A stretch of DNA of 8,627 nt from Candidatus Staskawiczbacteria bacterium RIFCSPHIGHO2_02_FULL_34_10. GTDB taxonomy: Bacteria; Patescibacteriota; Minisyncoccia; Minisyncoccales; Staskawiczbacteraceae. The position numbers were made by a program, and so were the translations under genes. The stretch spans positions 4,570 to 13,196 of the forward strand of contig MHOR01000009.1 of the NCBI GenBank assembly GCA_001821915.1, in the 5' to 3' direction. Positions within the stretch are counted from its first letter, which is position 1; each line of letters starts with the position of its first letter. The notes under the pieces are model-generated. The model saw only the letters and a program-made list of their open reading frames with translations. It did no database searches and had not been told where the DNA came from. Shown here one piece after another: positions 1-5,991 of the stretch.

Positions 1-1728
1 GTAAAAAAATACGGCATTAAAAAATTTGTCCAAATCTCTTGTTATGATGAAAAAACTCGTGCTGTAACAAAAGATGGGCTAAAGTATTACTATCAGTTGT
101 CTGAAAATGACGAAGTTTTAACGCTTAACGAACAACGACAGCCAGAGTTTCAAAAAATAGAAAAAATGATAATCCAAGATTATGAGGGAGAAATGGTAAG
201 ATTCGGCGGTAATGCTGATATGTTGGTTACGCCAAATCATCGTATGTATGATGAAAATATGAAAGTCTATGAAGCGATATCTATAGAGAAAAAATTTCAG
301 TTTCCAAAGTCAAAAGTAGTTGTTAGTGAAGAAAAGAAAACAGTATCGGTTGATGGAATAGGAGAAGTAAATGCGAAAGATTTGCTGTATGTTTTGGGTG
401 TATTTATCGGTGATGGTTTTACCGCTTATCAAGAAAAAATACAAGTAAATAAATCGGGACTTTCAAGAAAAGAATTTATTAATAGAAAAGATAAAAATGG
501 AAGATTTATTGCAGGTAAGACGGGAAATAAGGAAACGGCTTTATCAAAATCTTATCGTATATTTTTTGATGTGCCAGAAAATGATAAAGCCAGAATACGA
601 TTAGAACAATCCTTGACAAATCTGGGATTGAAATGGACAGCTCAAAGAGGAAAATCTGGGGAGCACATATATTTTACTTCAAAAGAACTTTTGAAATTCT
701 TTGATGTTCAGGTGGGGAAAGGAGCAAAAAATAAAAGGATTCCTTCTTTTATTTGGTCGCTTGGAAAAAAGAATCTGACGTGTCTTTACGATGGTCTTAT
801 GGATAGCGATGGATATTATGGAAAAACCAGCACGACATATACTACTGTTGGAAATGACTTAATGTCTGATGTGGCATTACTTTGTTTTCTTATGGGTAAG
901 CGAGTATCAAATTATTACAAATACTCAAATTGTGAGTTTGAAGGAAGAATAATAAAAGGTGGGGCAAATCAATTAACTATTACAGAAGGAGTTTTGGCGA
1001 CAAAAGTAATAAATAAAGAATCCTATAGAGGCAAAGTATGGTGTGTAACTGTGAAAAATAAGAATTTTCTCATTGAAAGAAATGGAAAGTTTGCTTTTAG
1101 CGGAAATACTGACGAAGTATATGGCTCAATAGAAAAAGGATCATTTAGGGAAACTGACCCTCTTAACCCGTCTTCGCCTTATTCAGCAGCTAAAGCGGGG
1201 GCTGATCTTTTGGCGCTCTCTTATTTTAAAACATATAATCTGCCAGTATCCATCACTCGTTGCAGTAATAATTTCGGGCCATTCCAGTATCCGGAAAAAT
1301 TAATACCTCTTTTCATCACTAATATTCTGGAAAATAAAAAAATACCCGTATACGGAGATGGTATGAATGTTAGAAATTGGATTTACGTCAAAGATCATTG
1401 CGAAGCTATTGACATAGTATTGCATAGTGGAGAAAACGGCCAAATATACAATATCGGCAGTAGCCATGAAAAAAGCAATTTGGAAATTACCCACGCTATC
1501 CTTAAAGAATTAAAGAGAAACACCGACGACATTCAATATGTACAAGACCGTCCAGGGCATGACCGGCGTTATTCACTTAATTGTGAAAAAATCAAGAACG
1601 AACTGGGTTGGCAATCGAAATATGATTTTAATAAAGCATTAACATCAACCATTCAGTGGTATAAAGACAATAAAGAATGGTGGGAAAAAATCAAATCAAA
1701 CGACTATACTGCCTACTATAAAAAGTAG
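1..1728 (+). CDS. rmlB: dTDP-glucose 4,6-dehydratase interrupted by an intein (5' end outside window)
   Basis: This enzyme converts dTDP-glucose to dTDP-4-keto-6-deoxyglucose, the second step of dTDP-L-rhamnose synthesis (NAD-dependent, extended SDR family, cytoplasmic). The frame is open from base 1 and starts with the extein stretch VKKYGIKKFVQIS (1-39), the usual RmlB strand before the active site. After an intein (40-1107) it resumes as TDEVYGS (1108 onward), giving the RmlB catalytic T-D-E, then SSPYSAAK with the SDR Tyr (1180-1182) and Lys (1192-1194). Further RmlB hallmarks are RCSNNFGPFQYPEKLIP, the R-N-W-I-Y-V-x-D-H motif and the C-terminal RPGHDRRY. The Rossmann NAD-binding N-terminus lies before the window. 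A start predicted at TTG 97 would fall inside the intein and is false: the reading frame is continuous upstream of it. The C-extein is 206 residues and ends at TAG. It is the first of the rmlB-A-C genes. Identity is firm; production of active enzyme depends on protein splicing. Confidence 0.95.
   Translation, partial: VKKYGIKKFVQISCYDEKTRAVTKDGLKYYYQLSENDEVLTLNEQRQPEFQKIEKMIIQDYEGEMVRFGGNADMLVTPNHRMYDENMKVYEAISIEKKFQFPKSKVVVSEEKKTVSVDGIGEVNAKDLLYVLGVFIGDGFTAYQEKIQVNKSGLSRKEFINRKDKNGRFIAGKTGNKETALSKSYRIFFDVPENDKARIRLEQSLTNLGLKWTAQRGKSGEHIYFTSKELLKFFDVQVGKGAKNKRIPSFIWSLGKKNLTCLYDGLMDSDGYYGKTSTTYTTVGNDLMSDVALLCFLMGKRVSNYYKYSNCEFEGRIIKGGANQLTITEGVLATKVINKESYRGKVWCVTVKNKNFLIERNGKFAFSGNTDEVYGSIEKGSFRETDPLNPSSPYSAAKAGADLLALSYFKTYNLPVSITRCSNNFGPFQYPEKLIPLFITNILENKKIPVYGDGMNVRNWIYVKDHCEAIDIVLHSGENGQIYNIGSSHEKSNLEITHAILKELKRNTDDIQYVQDRPGHDRRYSLNCEKIKNELGWQSKYDFNKALTSTIQWYKDNKEWWEKIKSNDYTAYYKK
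40..1107 (+). other. Intein with LAGLIDADG homing endonuclease, inserted in RmlB
   Basis: This in-frame insertion of 356 residues splits RmlB between ...FVQIS and TDEVYG. It starts with Cys1 in a block-A-like stretch (CYDEKTRAVTKDG, ending DEVLTLN). Block B has TPNH (Thr64, His67 of the intein, bases 229-240). Two DOD-type endonuclease motifs follow: LGVFIGDG (residues 119-126, bases 394-417) and LYDGLMDSDG (residues 249-258, bases 784-813), each with its acidic residue. Block F is VWCVTVKNKNF and the C-terminus is NGKFAFSGN, with the terminal Asn at 1105-1107 and Thr as the +1 extein nucleophile. Cys1, block-B Thr/His, terminal Asn and +1 Thr are all present, so it is expected to splice by the class 1 route. 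Atypical points are Gly in place of the penultimate His, and Lys where block F often has His (NHNF). The Cys in block F recalls class 3 inteins, but Cys1 argues against that class. Both endonuclease motifs look intact, so homing may still be possible. Confidence 0.94.
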
Positions 1729-1737
1729 AATTATATT

Positions 1738-1921
1738 ATTAATCCTTGAATTACGAAATGCTTTCGGGTCTTTTCCCTAAATTTCAGAGCGAGAATTTGA
1801 TAGAATTTTTAGGCTTATGCTACGCATCCGCCTAAAAATTATAGCAAATTCGTAGTTGAAATTTAAGGAAAAGACCCGAAAAATCATTTAATATGGGCAT
1901 TTTGTAATTCAAGGTATTAAT
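1738..1921. repeat. Long nested imperfect palindrome between rmlB and rmlA
   Basis: Almost the whole rmlB-rmlA gap (184 nt) folds on itself in layers. The outermost arms are attaat (1738-1743) with tattaat (1915-1921), and ccttgaattacgaaatgc (1744-1761) with gcattttgtaattcaagg (1897-1914), one mismatch in 18. The middle arms at 1762-1785 and 1858-1881 (tttcgggtcttttcc with ggaaaagacccgaaa) have one mismatch in 24. The inner arms are aatttttaggc (1804-1814) and gcctaaaaatt (1830-1840), closing a 15-nt loop. The right-hand foot is not followed by a T-tract, so it does not look like a simple intrinsic terminator, although the RNA would be strongly structured. It ends only 9 nt before the rmlA ATG and may affect rmlA expression. 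The outer arms recur at 3819-3877 and the inner core recurs at 6617-6704. Confidence 0.9.
1762..1881. mobile_element. Putative MITE-like palindromic insert nested inside the 1738-1921 repeat
   Basis: The short palindrome at 3819-3877 has the same outer arms as 1738-1921 but only a 25-nt loop. In the longer copy, those arms are separated by this extra ~120-nt self-complementary block plus a short tail (1882-1896). The block holds a core shared with the palindrome downstream of the aminotransferase gene: 1779-1804 matches 6617-6643 (both end aatttgataga), and 1840-1864 matches 6679-6704 (both start tatagcaa). It encodes no protein and no clear target-site duplication is visible. Calling it mobile is an inference from nesting and recurrence. 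A structured regulatory RNA element is the main alternative. Confidence 0.45.
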
Positions 1922-1930
1922 GCAACTATT

Positions 1931-2650
1931 ATGAAAGGAATTATTTTAGCCGGTGGTAATGGAACAAGGCTTCTGCCCCTTACTATGGTTACCAATAAAC
2001 ATTTATTGCCGGTATACAATAAACCTATGATTTATTACCCTCTGGAAACTTTAGCAGCTGCCGGAATCAAAGATGTGCTCATTGTAACAGGTGGAAATAA
2101 TCCGGGAGATTTTCTTAAGCTTCTTAAGAATGGGAAATCATTCGGATTACGGGAAATTCATTTTGCATACCAGGAGGGTTCTGGCGGTATAGCAGAAGCC
2201 CTTAGTCTTGCAGAGGATTTTGCAGATCATAGTAATATTGCGGTTGTATTGGGAGATAATATATTTGATGAAAATATAACAGAACACGTAGAAAATTTCA
2301 AACATCAGAAAAAAGGAGCCAAACTTTTTTTCAAAGAAGTTACTGACGCCCATCGATTTGGTATTGGAGAATTTAAAGAGGGGAAATTAGTAGGGATTGA
2401 GGAAAAACCCAGCCAACCAAAATCAAAAATGGCCTGTACAGGACTTTATATGTACGACAATCAAGTATTCGACATAATTAAAACATTAAAACCCTCTAAA
2501 AGAGGTGAGCTTGAAATCACTGACTTAAATAATTTCTACATCAAGCAAGGAACAGCAACTCATCAGAATTTAAAAAGCTTTTGGAGTGATGCGGGGACTT
2601 TTAAAACATTGTTTGAATCTGCAGAATTTATGAGAAATAAAGAGAAATAA
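1931..2650 (+). CDS. rmlA: Glucose-1-phosphate thymidylyltransferase (short form)
   Basis: This enzyme makes dTDP-glucose from glucose-1-phosphate and dTTP, the first step of dTDP-L-rhamnose synthesis, in the cytoplasm. The N-terminus has the nucleotidyltransferase signature GGNGTRLLPLT (residues 8-18) followed by NKHLLPVYNKPM with the conserved Lys23. VVLGDNIF carries the metal-binding Asp109, EEKPSQP is the family E-x-K-P loop, and WSDAGT near the C-terminus supplies a second acidic residue. At 239 residues it is shorter than the roughly 290-residue enterobacterial enzyme and lacks its C-terminal extension, matching the short RmlA variants. ATG at 1931 is chosen because the signature begins at once (MKGIILAGG). 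No Shine-Dalgarno sequence precedes it; the foot of the long palindrome does. It follows rmlB by 202 nt and stops 2 nt before the stop of the opposing Nudix-like gene. The general nucleotidyltransferase fold is certain; glucose/dTTP specificity rests on motifs and the rml context. Confidence 0.93.
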   Translation: MKGIILAGGNGTRLLPLTMVTNKHLLPVYNKPMIYYPLETLAAAGIKDVLIVTGGNNPGDFLKLLKNGKSFGLREIHFAYQEGSGGIAEALSLAEDFADHSNIAVVLGDNIFDENITEHVENFKHQKKGAKLFFKEVTDAHRFGIGEFKEGKLVGIEEKPSQPKSKMACTGLYMYDNQVFDIIKTLKPSKRGELEITDLNNFYIKQGTATHQNLKSFWSDAGTFKTLFESAEFMRNKEK

Positions 2651-2652
2651 TG

Positions 2653-3198
2653 CTATTGCATAAATTCCTTTAAAGCAACAGGGATAATCACGCTACGATG
2701 ACGCATCAAGGTGTTTTCAGGAAGATCGTCTACGGTAAACCATTTACCATAACCATCTCCGCTATCAAGCATACAAAGAAAAATCAAGGAAAAAAAATGC
2801 CCTCTTAGTTCTGTGGGATTATTGGAATGAAAAATAAATTTTTTTGATATTATACGAATACCTATCTCATTTTTTTCCAAACGCAAAAAAACATCGTCAA
2901 TTTCTTCACCTGGACGCATCGCTGAACCAGGCAAGTGCCACTGGCCAGGATAAGCCGTATCGGTTAATGAACGCAAGACAAGGTATATTTCAATTTTATC
3001 ATTTTGGGAATTATGCCTTAAACATACAGCCTCTGGCGTCATGGTTACTTTAAGTTTTGCGATAGCATTAAAAAGCTCTACCCCCATCCCTTTCTTTGGG
3101 TCATAACTTTCGGCGATTTTCTTCAAAAGTAAAACCGTAAGATTCTTGATTTCTTCTTTAGAAAGTTTTGAAATGTCTATATTATTTCGGTCAGCCAT
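2653..3198 (-). CDS. Nudix-fold hydrolase-like protein with degenerate Nudix box
   Basis: This is a 181-residue Nudix-superfamily protein. Nudix enzymes hydrolyse nucleoside diphosphates linked to another moiety, such as nucleotide sugars. The core runs from about residue 55 (EAVCLRH, then IYLVLRS) through GQWHLPGS (85-92) to a Nudix box at about 91-114. Against the consensus G-x5-E-x7-R-E-U-x-E-E-x-G-U, the first Gly is Ser92, Glu98 and Arg106 are kept, R-E is R-L, and E-E is N-E (Asn110, Glu111), then Gly113. Two of the usual acidic positions are therefore lost and catalysis is doubtful. The first 50 residues are charged and probably helical, with no signal peptide. The gene lies antisense between rmlA (convergent, 2-nt gap) and rmlC (divergent, 55-nt gap) and so splits the rml genes. 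A good promoter ends 6 nt before its ATG, implying a leaderless transcript. The fold is confident; substrate and activity are unknown. Confidence 0.82.
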   Translation of the reverse strand: MADRNNIDISKLSKEEIKNLTVLLLKKIAESYDPKKGMGVELFNAIAKLKVTMTPEAVCLRHNSQNDKIEIYLVLRSLTDTAYPGQWHLPGSAMRPGEEIDDVFLRLEKNEIGIRIISKKFIFHSNNPTELRGHFFSLIFLCMLDSGDGYGKWFTVDDLPENTLMRHRSVIIPVALKEFMQ

Positions 3199-3204
3199 GG
3201 TAGA

Positions 3205-3233
3205 ATTGTAGCATTATCTTATTCGTAATTCAA
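3205..3233 (-). promoter_or_regulatory. Sigma70-like promoter of the Nudix-like gene, predicted leaderless
   Basis: On the minus strand TTGAAT (3233-3228) is followed by exactly 17 nt and TACAAT (3210-3205), close to the TTGACA-17-TATAAT consensus. Only 6 nt (tctacc) separate the -10 box from the ATG, so transcription would start at or next to the start codon. The -35 hexamer lies within the repeated TAATTCAA motif. This is a pattern match only, with no transcript data. Confidence 0.5.
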
Positions 3234-3240
3234 AGTATAA
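3211..3240. repeat. Solo, interrupted arm of the rml-locus palindrome
   Basis: The gap between the Nudix-like gene and rmlC contains gcatt, then a few extra bases, then ttcgtaattcaaagtat. This resembles the right arms at 1897-1917 (gcattttgtaattcaaggtat) and 3861-3877, but with a short insertion after gcatt and no opposite arm nearby. It may be a decayed or half copy of the element, or a promoter motif shared by chance. The key shared octamer TAATTCAA lies at 3226-3233. Confidence 0.4.
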
Positions 3241-3253
3241 GAAAAATACTATC

Positions 3254-3817
3254 ATGACCATTAAATCAATGAATATCAAAGGGGTTTTTGAAATTCAACT
3301 GGAAACCAAGGAAGACTTCCGCGGATTTTTAATGGAAACAGATGACGATAGAGTTTTCAAAAAGCATGGCATTAATACAGTATGGGTGAAAGAATATCAA
3401 AACCTTTCATTAAAAAAAGGGACAATCCGCGGCTTGCATTTCCAATTGCCACCATATGCTCAAGCCAAATTAGTACGGGTTATTTACGGAGAAACACTGT
3501 ATGTCTTCGTGGACCTGCGAAAAGATTCTCCAACCTTAGGCAAATGGTCTAGTGTATTACTTTCCGCGGAAAATAAAAAAATGTTATACATACCCCGGGG
3601 ATTCGCCCACGCTTTTTGCTCTCTAGCCGACAATACCATGGCAATTTGCAAAATGGATAATCCTTATTCACCAGAATCCGAATATCAAATAAAATGGAAT
3701 GACCCGGATCTTGATATTGATTGGCAACTGGAAGATGCACCAATCGTTTCACCAAAAGATTCTAACAACAAGAGCTTTAAAGAATTTATTGCCAAACATG
3801 GCGCGATTGAAACATAA
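3254..3817 (+). CDS. rmlC: dTDP-4-dehydrorhamnose 3,5-epimerase
   Basis: This enzyme epimerises C3 and C5 of dTDP-4-keto-6-deoxy-D-glucose, the third step of dTDP-L-rhamnose synthesis; it is a cupin-fold cytoplasmic protein. The 187 residues match the usual family length (about 180-190). Visible motifs are the FRGFLMET strand (22-29), TIRGLHFQ with the catalytic His62, QAKLVRV with Lys72, FVDLRKDSPT, YIPRGFAHAF (112-121), and NPYSPESE with Tyr138 in the position of the family's catalytic Tyr. The WNDPDLDIDW segment supplies the Asp that pairs with the His in known structures. ATG at 3254 gives the expected N-terminus. No Shine-Dalgarno sequence is present; the motif TAATTCAA lies 20 nt upstream. 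It is separated from rmlA only by the antisense Nudix-like gene, and is followed by a 69-nt gap holding a short palindrome before the glycosyltransferases. rmlD, the last step, is not in the window. Confidence 0.94.
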   Translation: MTIKSMNIKGVFEIQLETKEDFRGFLMETDDDRVFKKHGINTVWVKEYQNLSLKKGTIRGLHFQLPPYAQAKLVRVIYGETLYVFVDLRKDSPTLGKWSSVLLSAENKKMLYIPRGFAHAFCSLADNTMAICKMDNPYSPESEYQIKWNDPDLDIDWQLEDAPIVSPKDSNNKSFKEFIAKHGAIET

Positions 3818-3818
3818 C

Positions 3819-3877
3819 CTTGGATTACGAAATGCTTTCTGAAACTCGCCTCTTGCTTGGGCATTTTATAATTCAAG
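3819..3877. repeat. Short palindrome, second copy of the rml-locus repeat arms
   Basis: cttggattacgaaatgc (3819-3835) pairs with gcattttataattcaag (3861-3877) with 14 Watson-Crick pairs, 2 G-U pairs if RNA and 1 mismatch, around a 25-nt loop. The arms match the outermost arms of the 1738-1921 palindrome nearly base for base. It begins directly after the rmlC stop and ends 9 nt before the next ATG. No T-tract follows the right arm, so a classical intrinsic terminator is unlikely. Confidence 0.8.
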
Positions 3878-3886
3878 ATAACTTAC

Positions 3887-4909
3887 ATGTATATCGGATT
3901 TTATAGTTACCATAATTTATATAATAATAACAGACTACTTACCGACTCATCTTCTCCTATTGGAGATAATCTAAACTATCCGTTTGTATTGCTGGCTCAG
4001 AGACTCAAAGAAATGGGCCACAGCGTCGCGACCCTTGATACCGATGATATTAGAAAATTTGATGCCATCATATTTGTTGAATTTCCCGGCCGAAGTAACC
4101 CGTACTTTAAGAAGACAATACAGAACAATTTTAAAAATCTGTATCTTTTAATTCTTGAATCCCCTATTATAAAACTAGATAACTATATAAAAGAAAATCA
4201 TACATACTTTAAAAAAATATTCACATGGTCGGATGAATTGGTAGATAATAAAAAATATTTTAAGATACAGTATTCCCATAATATTCCTACTGAATTTAAT
4301 TTTGGTTTGGAAAAAAAAGAAAAACTTTGCACTATAATATCTTCTAATAAAAATAGACATCATCCAAAAGAATTATATTCAGAAAGAATAAAAGCCATAC
4401 GCTGGTTTGAAAGCAATCATCCTGAAAACTTTGACCTGTATGGCAACGGTTGGGATAGATACCACTTTGAAGGAACATTTTTGGGGATAAAAATAGCTAG
4501 ACTTAACAGGTTGAAATTTTTAACTAAACTTTTAAGGCCTTACTATCCTTCTTATAGGGGCTCTATTAAATCAAAAAAAGAAACCTATCAAAAATATAAG
4601 TTTGCTGTTTGTTATGAAAATACTCAAGCTGATGGCTATGTTACTGAAAAAATTTTTGATTGTTTTTTGGCCGGCTGCGTGCCAATTTATCTGGGGGCGC
4701 ATAATATCACCAACCATATTCCTGCCAATACATTTATTGATAAAAGAAAATTTGATACCTACGAAAAACTATATAACTATATTATGCATATGCCAGAAAA
4801 AGAATATCTAAATTATTTAAACGCAATTAAGAATTTCCTAAAAAATGACAAAGCTTATCCTTTTTCTGCTGAATATTTCGCAAATACTATCATAGAACAA
4901 ATCATATGA
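3887..4909 (+). CDS. GT10 (alpha-1,3-fucosyltransferase-like) glycosyltransferase
   Basis: This is a 340-residue glycosyltransferase resembling family GT10, whose characterised members transfer fucose from GDP-fucose to an acceptor sugar. The diagnostic C-terminal block is at about residues 237-271: YKFAVCYEN, then DGYVTEKIFDCFLAGCVPIYLGA, matching the fucosyltransferase pattern Y-K-F-x5-E-N-x6-Y-x-T-E-K-x3-A-x5-P-V-x-x-G. It is followed by NHIPANTFIDKRKF, like the family's P-x-S-F-I segment. The N-terminal part is poorly conserved, with an early strand (MYIGFYS) and a LESPII segment recalling the family's E-S-P motif. No signal peptide or membrane helix is visible, so it is likely cytoplasmic or peripheral. 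Its stop overlaps the start of the GT2 gene (ATGA), so the two are probably translated together. No GDP-fucose synthesis genes are in the window, so the donor could differ. Family placement is fairly sure; sugar specificity is not. Confidence 0.85.
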   Translation: MYIGFYSYHNLYNNNRLLTDSSSPIGDNLNYPFVLLAQRLKEMGHSVATLDTDDIRKFDAIIFVEFPGRSNPYFKKTIQNNFKNLYLLILESPIIKLDNYIKENHTYFKKIFTWSDELVDNKKYFKIQYSHNIPTEFNFGLEKKEKLCTIISSNKNRHHPKELYSERIKAIRWFESNHPENFDLYGNGWDRYHFEGTFLGIKIARLNRLKFLTKLLRPYYPSYRGSIKSKKETYQKYKFAVCYENTQADGYVTEKIFDCFLAGCVPIYLGAHNITNHIPANTFIDKRKFDTYEKLYNYIMHMPEKEYLNYLNAIKNFLKNDKAYPFSAEYFANTIIEQII

Positions 4910-5991
4910 AACCTCCCCTAGTAACAATCTGCCTTATCACCTACAACTATGCAACGCTTTTGGAAAAAGCTGTCCAGTCTTTGATAAACCAAAGTTATCC
5001 AAATACTCAAATTATTATTTCTGATGACCAATCCACAGATAATACCAAAGAAGTGATCCAAAAAATACAAAGCAAAAACCCCCAAATTATATACCGAAAA
5101 AATATCCGGGACTTAAAAACGAGAGAATTTCATGATGTTAGCGCTAAAAATATACCGACTGCAAAAAAAACATTTGATGTGGCATTCAATCATTGCAATA
5201 GCCTCATAACTTCCGGAGTAATTAGCGGAGAATTTGTCATATTCTGCCACCAAGACGATATTTATCACCATGATATTGTTAAAAAAGAATTGGAATTCCT
5301 ATTAGCGCACCCCGATATTCCTGCGGTGTTTACCCTTGGCAATATCATTAATGAGCAAGATAAGATTGTCGGCGCTTATAAACTACCTCCAGAATTAAAT
5401 GAGAAAAACGTATATACTTTTGAAGAAATATTCAATGCCATCCTAAACCATGGAAATACTTTTTTAATCGCGCCAACGTTTATGGCGCGTAAAAAAATTT
5501 TTGCCGTTGTGGGGCTATTTGACGACCATGGGCCTTTCGGCGGATCTGATGACTTGGAAATGTGGCTTCGTATATTGGAAAAATTTCCCATCGGCATTAT
5601 ACATGAAAATCTTATCAATTGGAGAAAGGGCGGCAGAGGCGCAAAATATAATCAGCTTCGAACCGACAAAGCCGATTTTTTTAAAGTCATGGATTACTAC
5701 TTAGAGGATAAAAATTATATCAGGACTGTCGATAAAAAACATTTGAGGCAATACAAATACCAAAAGAACTTTGATAATACATTGCGCGCCATGAATTTTT
5801 TAATCAAGGGCGAAATAAGGGAAGCCAAAAACATAATAAATGCCTCTTTTTCTTTTGACTTTTTCCGGGGATTTTTTGAAAATATAAACCTATTGAGAAC
5901 AAAAGTTTTAGCACTGAAGATAATATTATTTGTCGGCATCAACCTCGGACTTGGAAAATACTTAGGAAAGATACTTTACAAATTTGTGTAA
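4906..5991 (+). CDS. GT2 family glycosyltransferase
   Basis: This is a 361-residue GT-A fold glycosyltransferase of family 2, probably adding a sugar to a surface glycan on the cytoplasmic face of the membrane. The N-terminus is typical: VTICLITYNYATLLEKAVQS (6-25) with nucleotide-binding ISDDQSTDNT (38-47). CHQDDIY at 114-120 is the DXD-like metal site (Gln116-Asp117-Asp118). GGSDDLEMWLRI (212-223) resembles the family's E-D-x-x-x-W-x-R acceptor/catalytic motif. The central insertion around residues 60-100 (KTREFHDVSAKNIPTAKK) is longer than in minimal GT2 proteins. The last 30 residues include a hydrophobic stretch (VLALKIILFVGINLGLG) that may attach it to the membrane. The ATG overlaps the stop of the GT10 gene by 4 nt, and no Shine-Dalgarno sequence is seen, which favours translational coupling. 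Its TAA directly abuts the stop of the opposing HAD gene. Donor and acceptor cannot be deduced. Confidence 0.9.
   Translation: MKPPLVTICLITYNYATLLEKAVQSLINQSYPNTQIIISDDQSTDNTKEVIQKIQSKNPQIIYRKNIRDLKTREFHDVSAKNIPTAKKTFDVAFNHCNSLITSGVISGEFVIFCHQDDIYHHDIVKKELEFLLAHPDIPAVFTLGNIINEQDKIVGAYKLPPELNEKNVYTFEEIFNAILNHGNTFLIAPTFMARKKIFAVVGLFDDHGPFGGSDDLEMWLRILEKFPIGIIHENLINWRKGGRGAKYNQLRTDKADFFKVMDYYLEDKNYIRTVDKKHLRQYKYQKNFDNTLRAMNFLIKGEIREAKNIINASFSFDFFRGFFENINLLRTKVLALKIILFVGINLGLGKYLGKILYKFV

Noticed and set aside
40..1107. Class 3 intein (Trp-Cys-Thr type), suggested by the Cys in block F (VWCVTV)
   Set aside because: The intein has a normal Cys1 nucleophile and +1 Thr, and Cys in block F also occurs in ordinary class 1 inteins.
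1738..1921. Intrinsic transcription terminator after rmlB
   Set aside because: The stem is very long, not GC-rich at its base, and not followed by a T-tract. The repeat explanation, with copies elsewhere, fits better.
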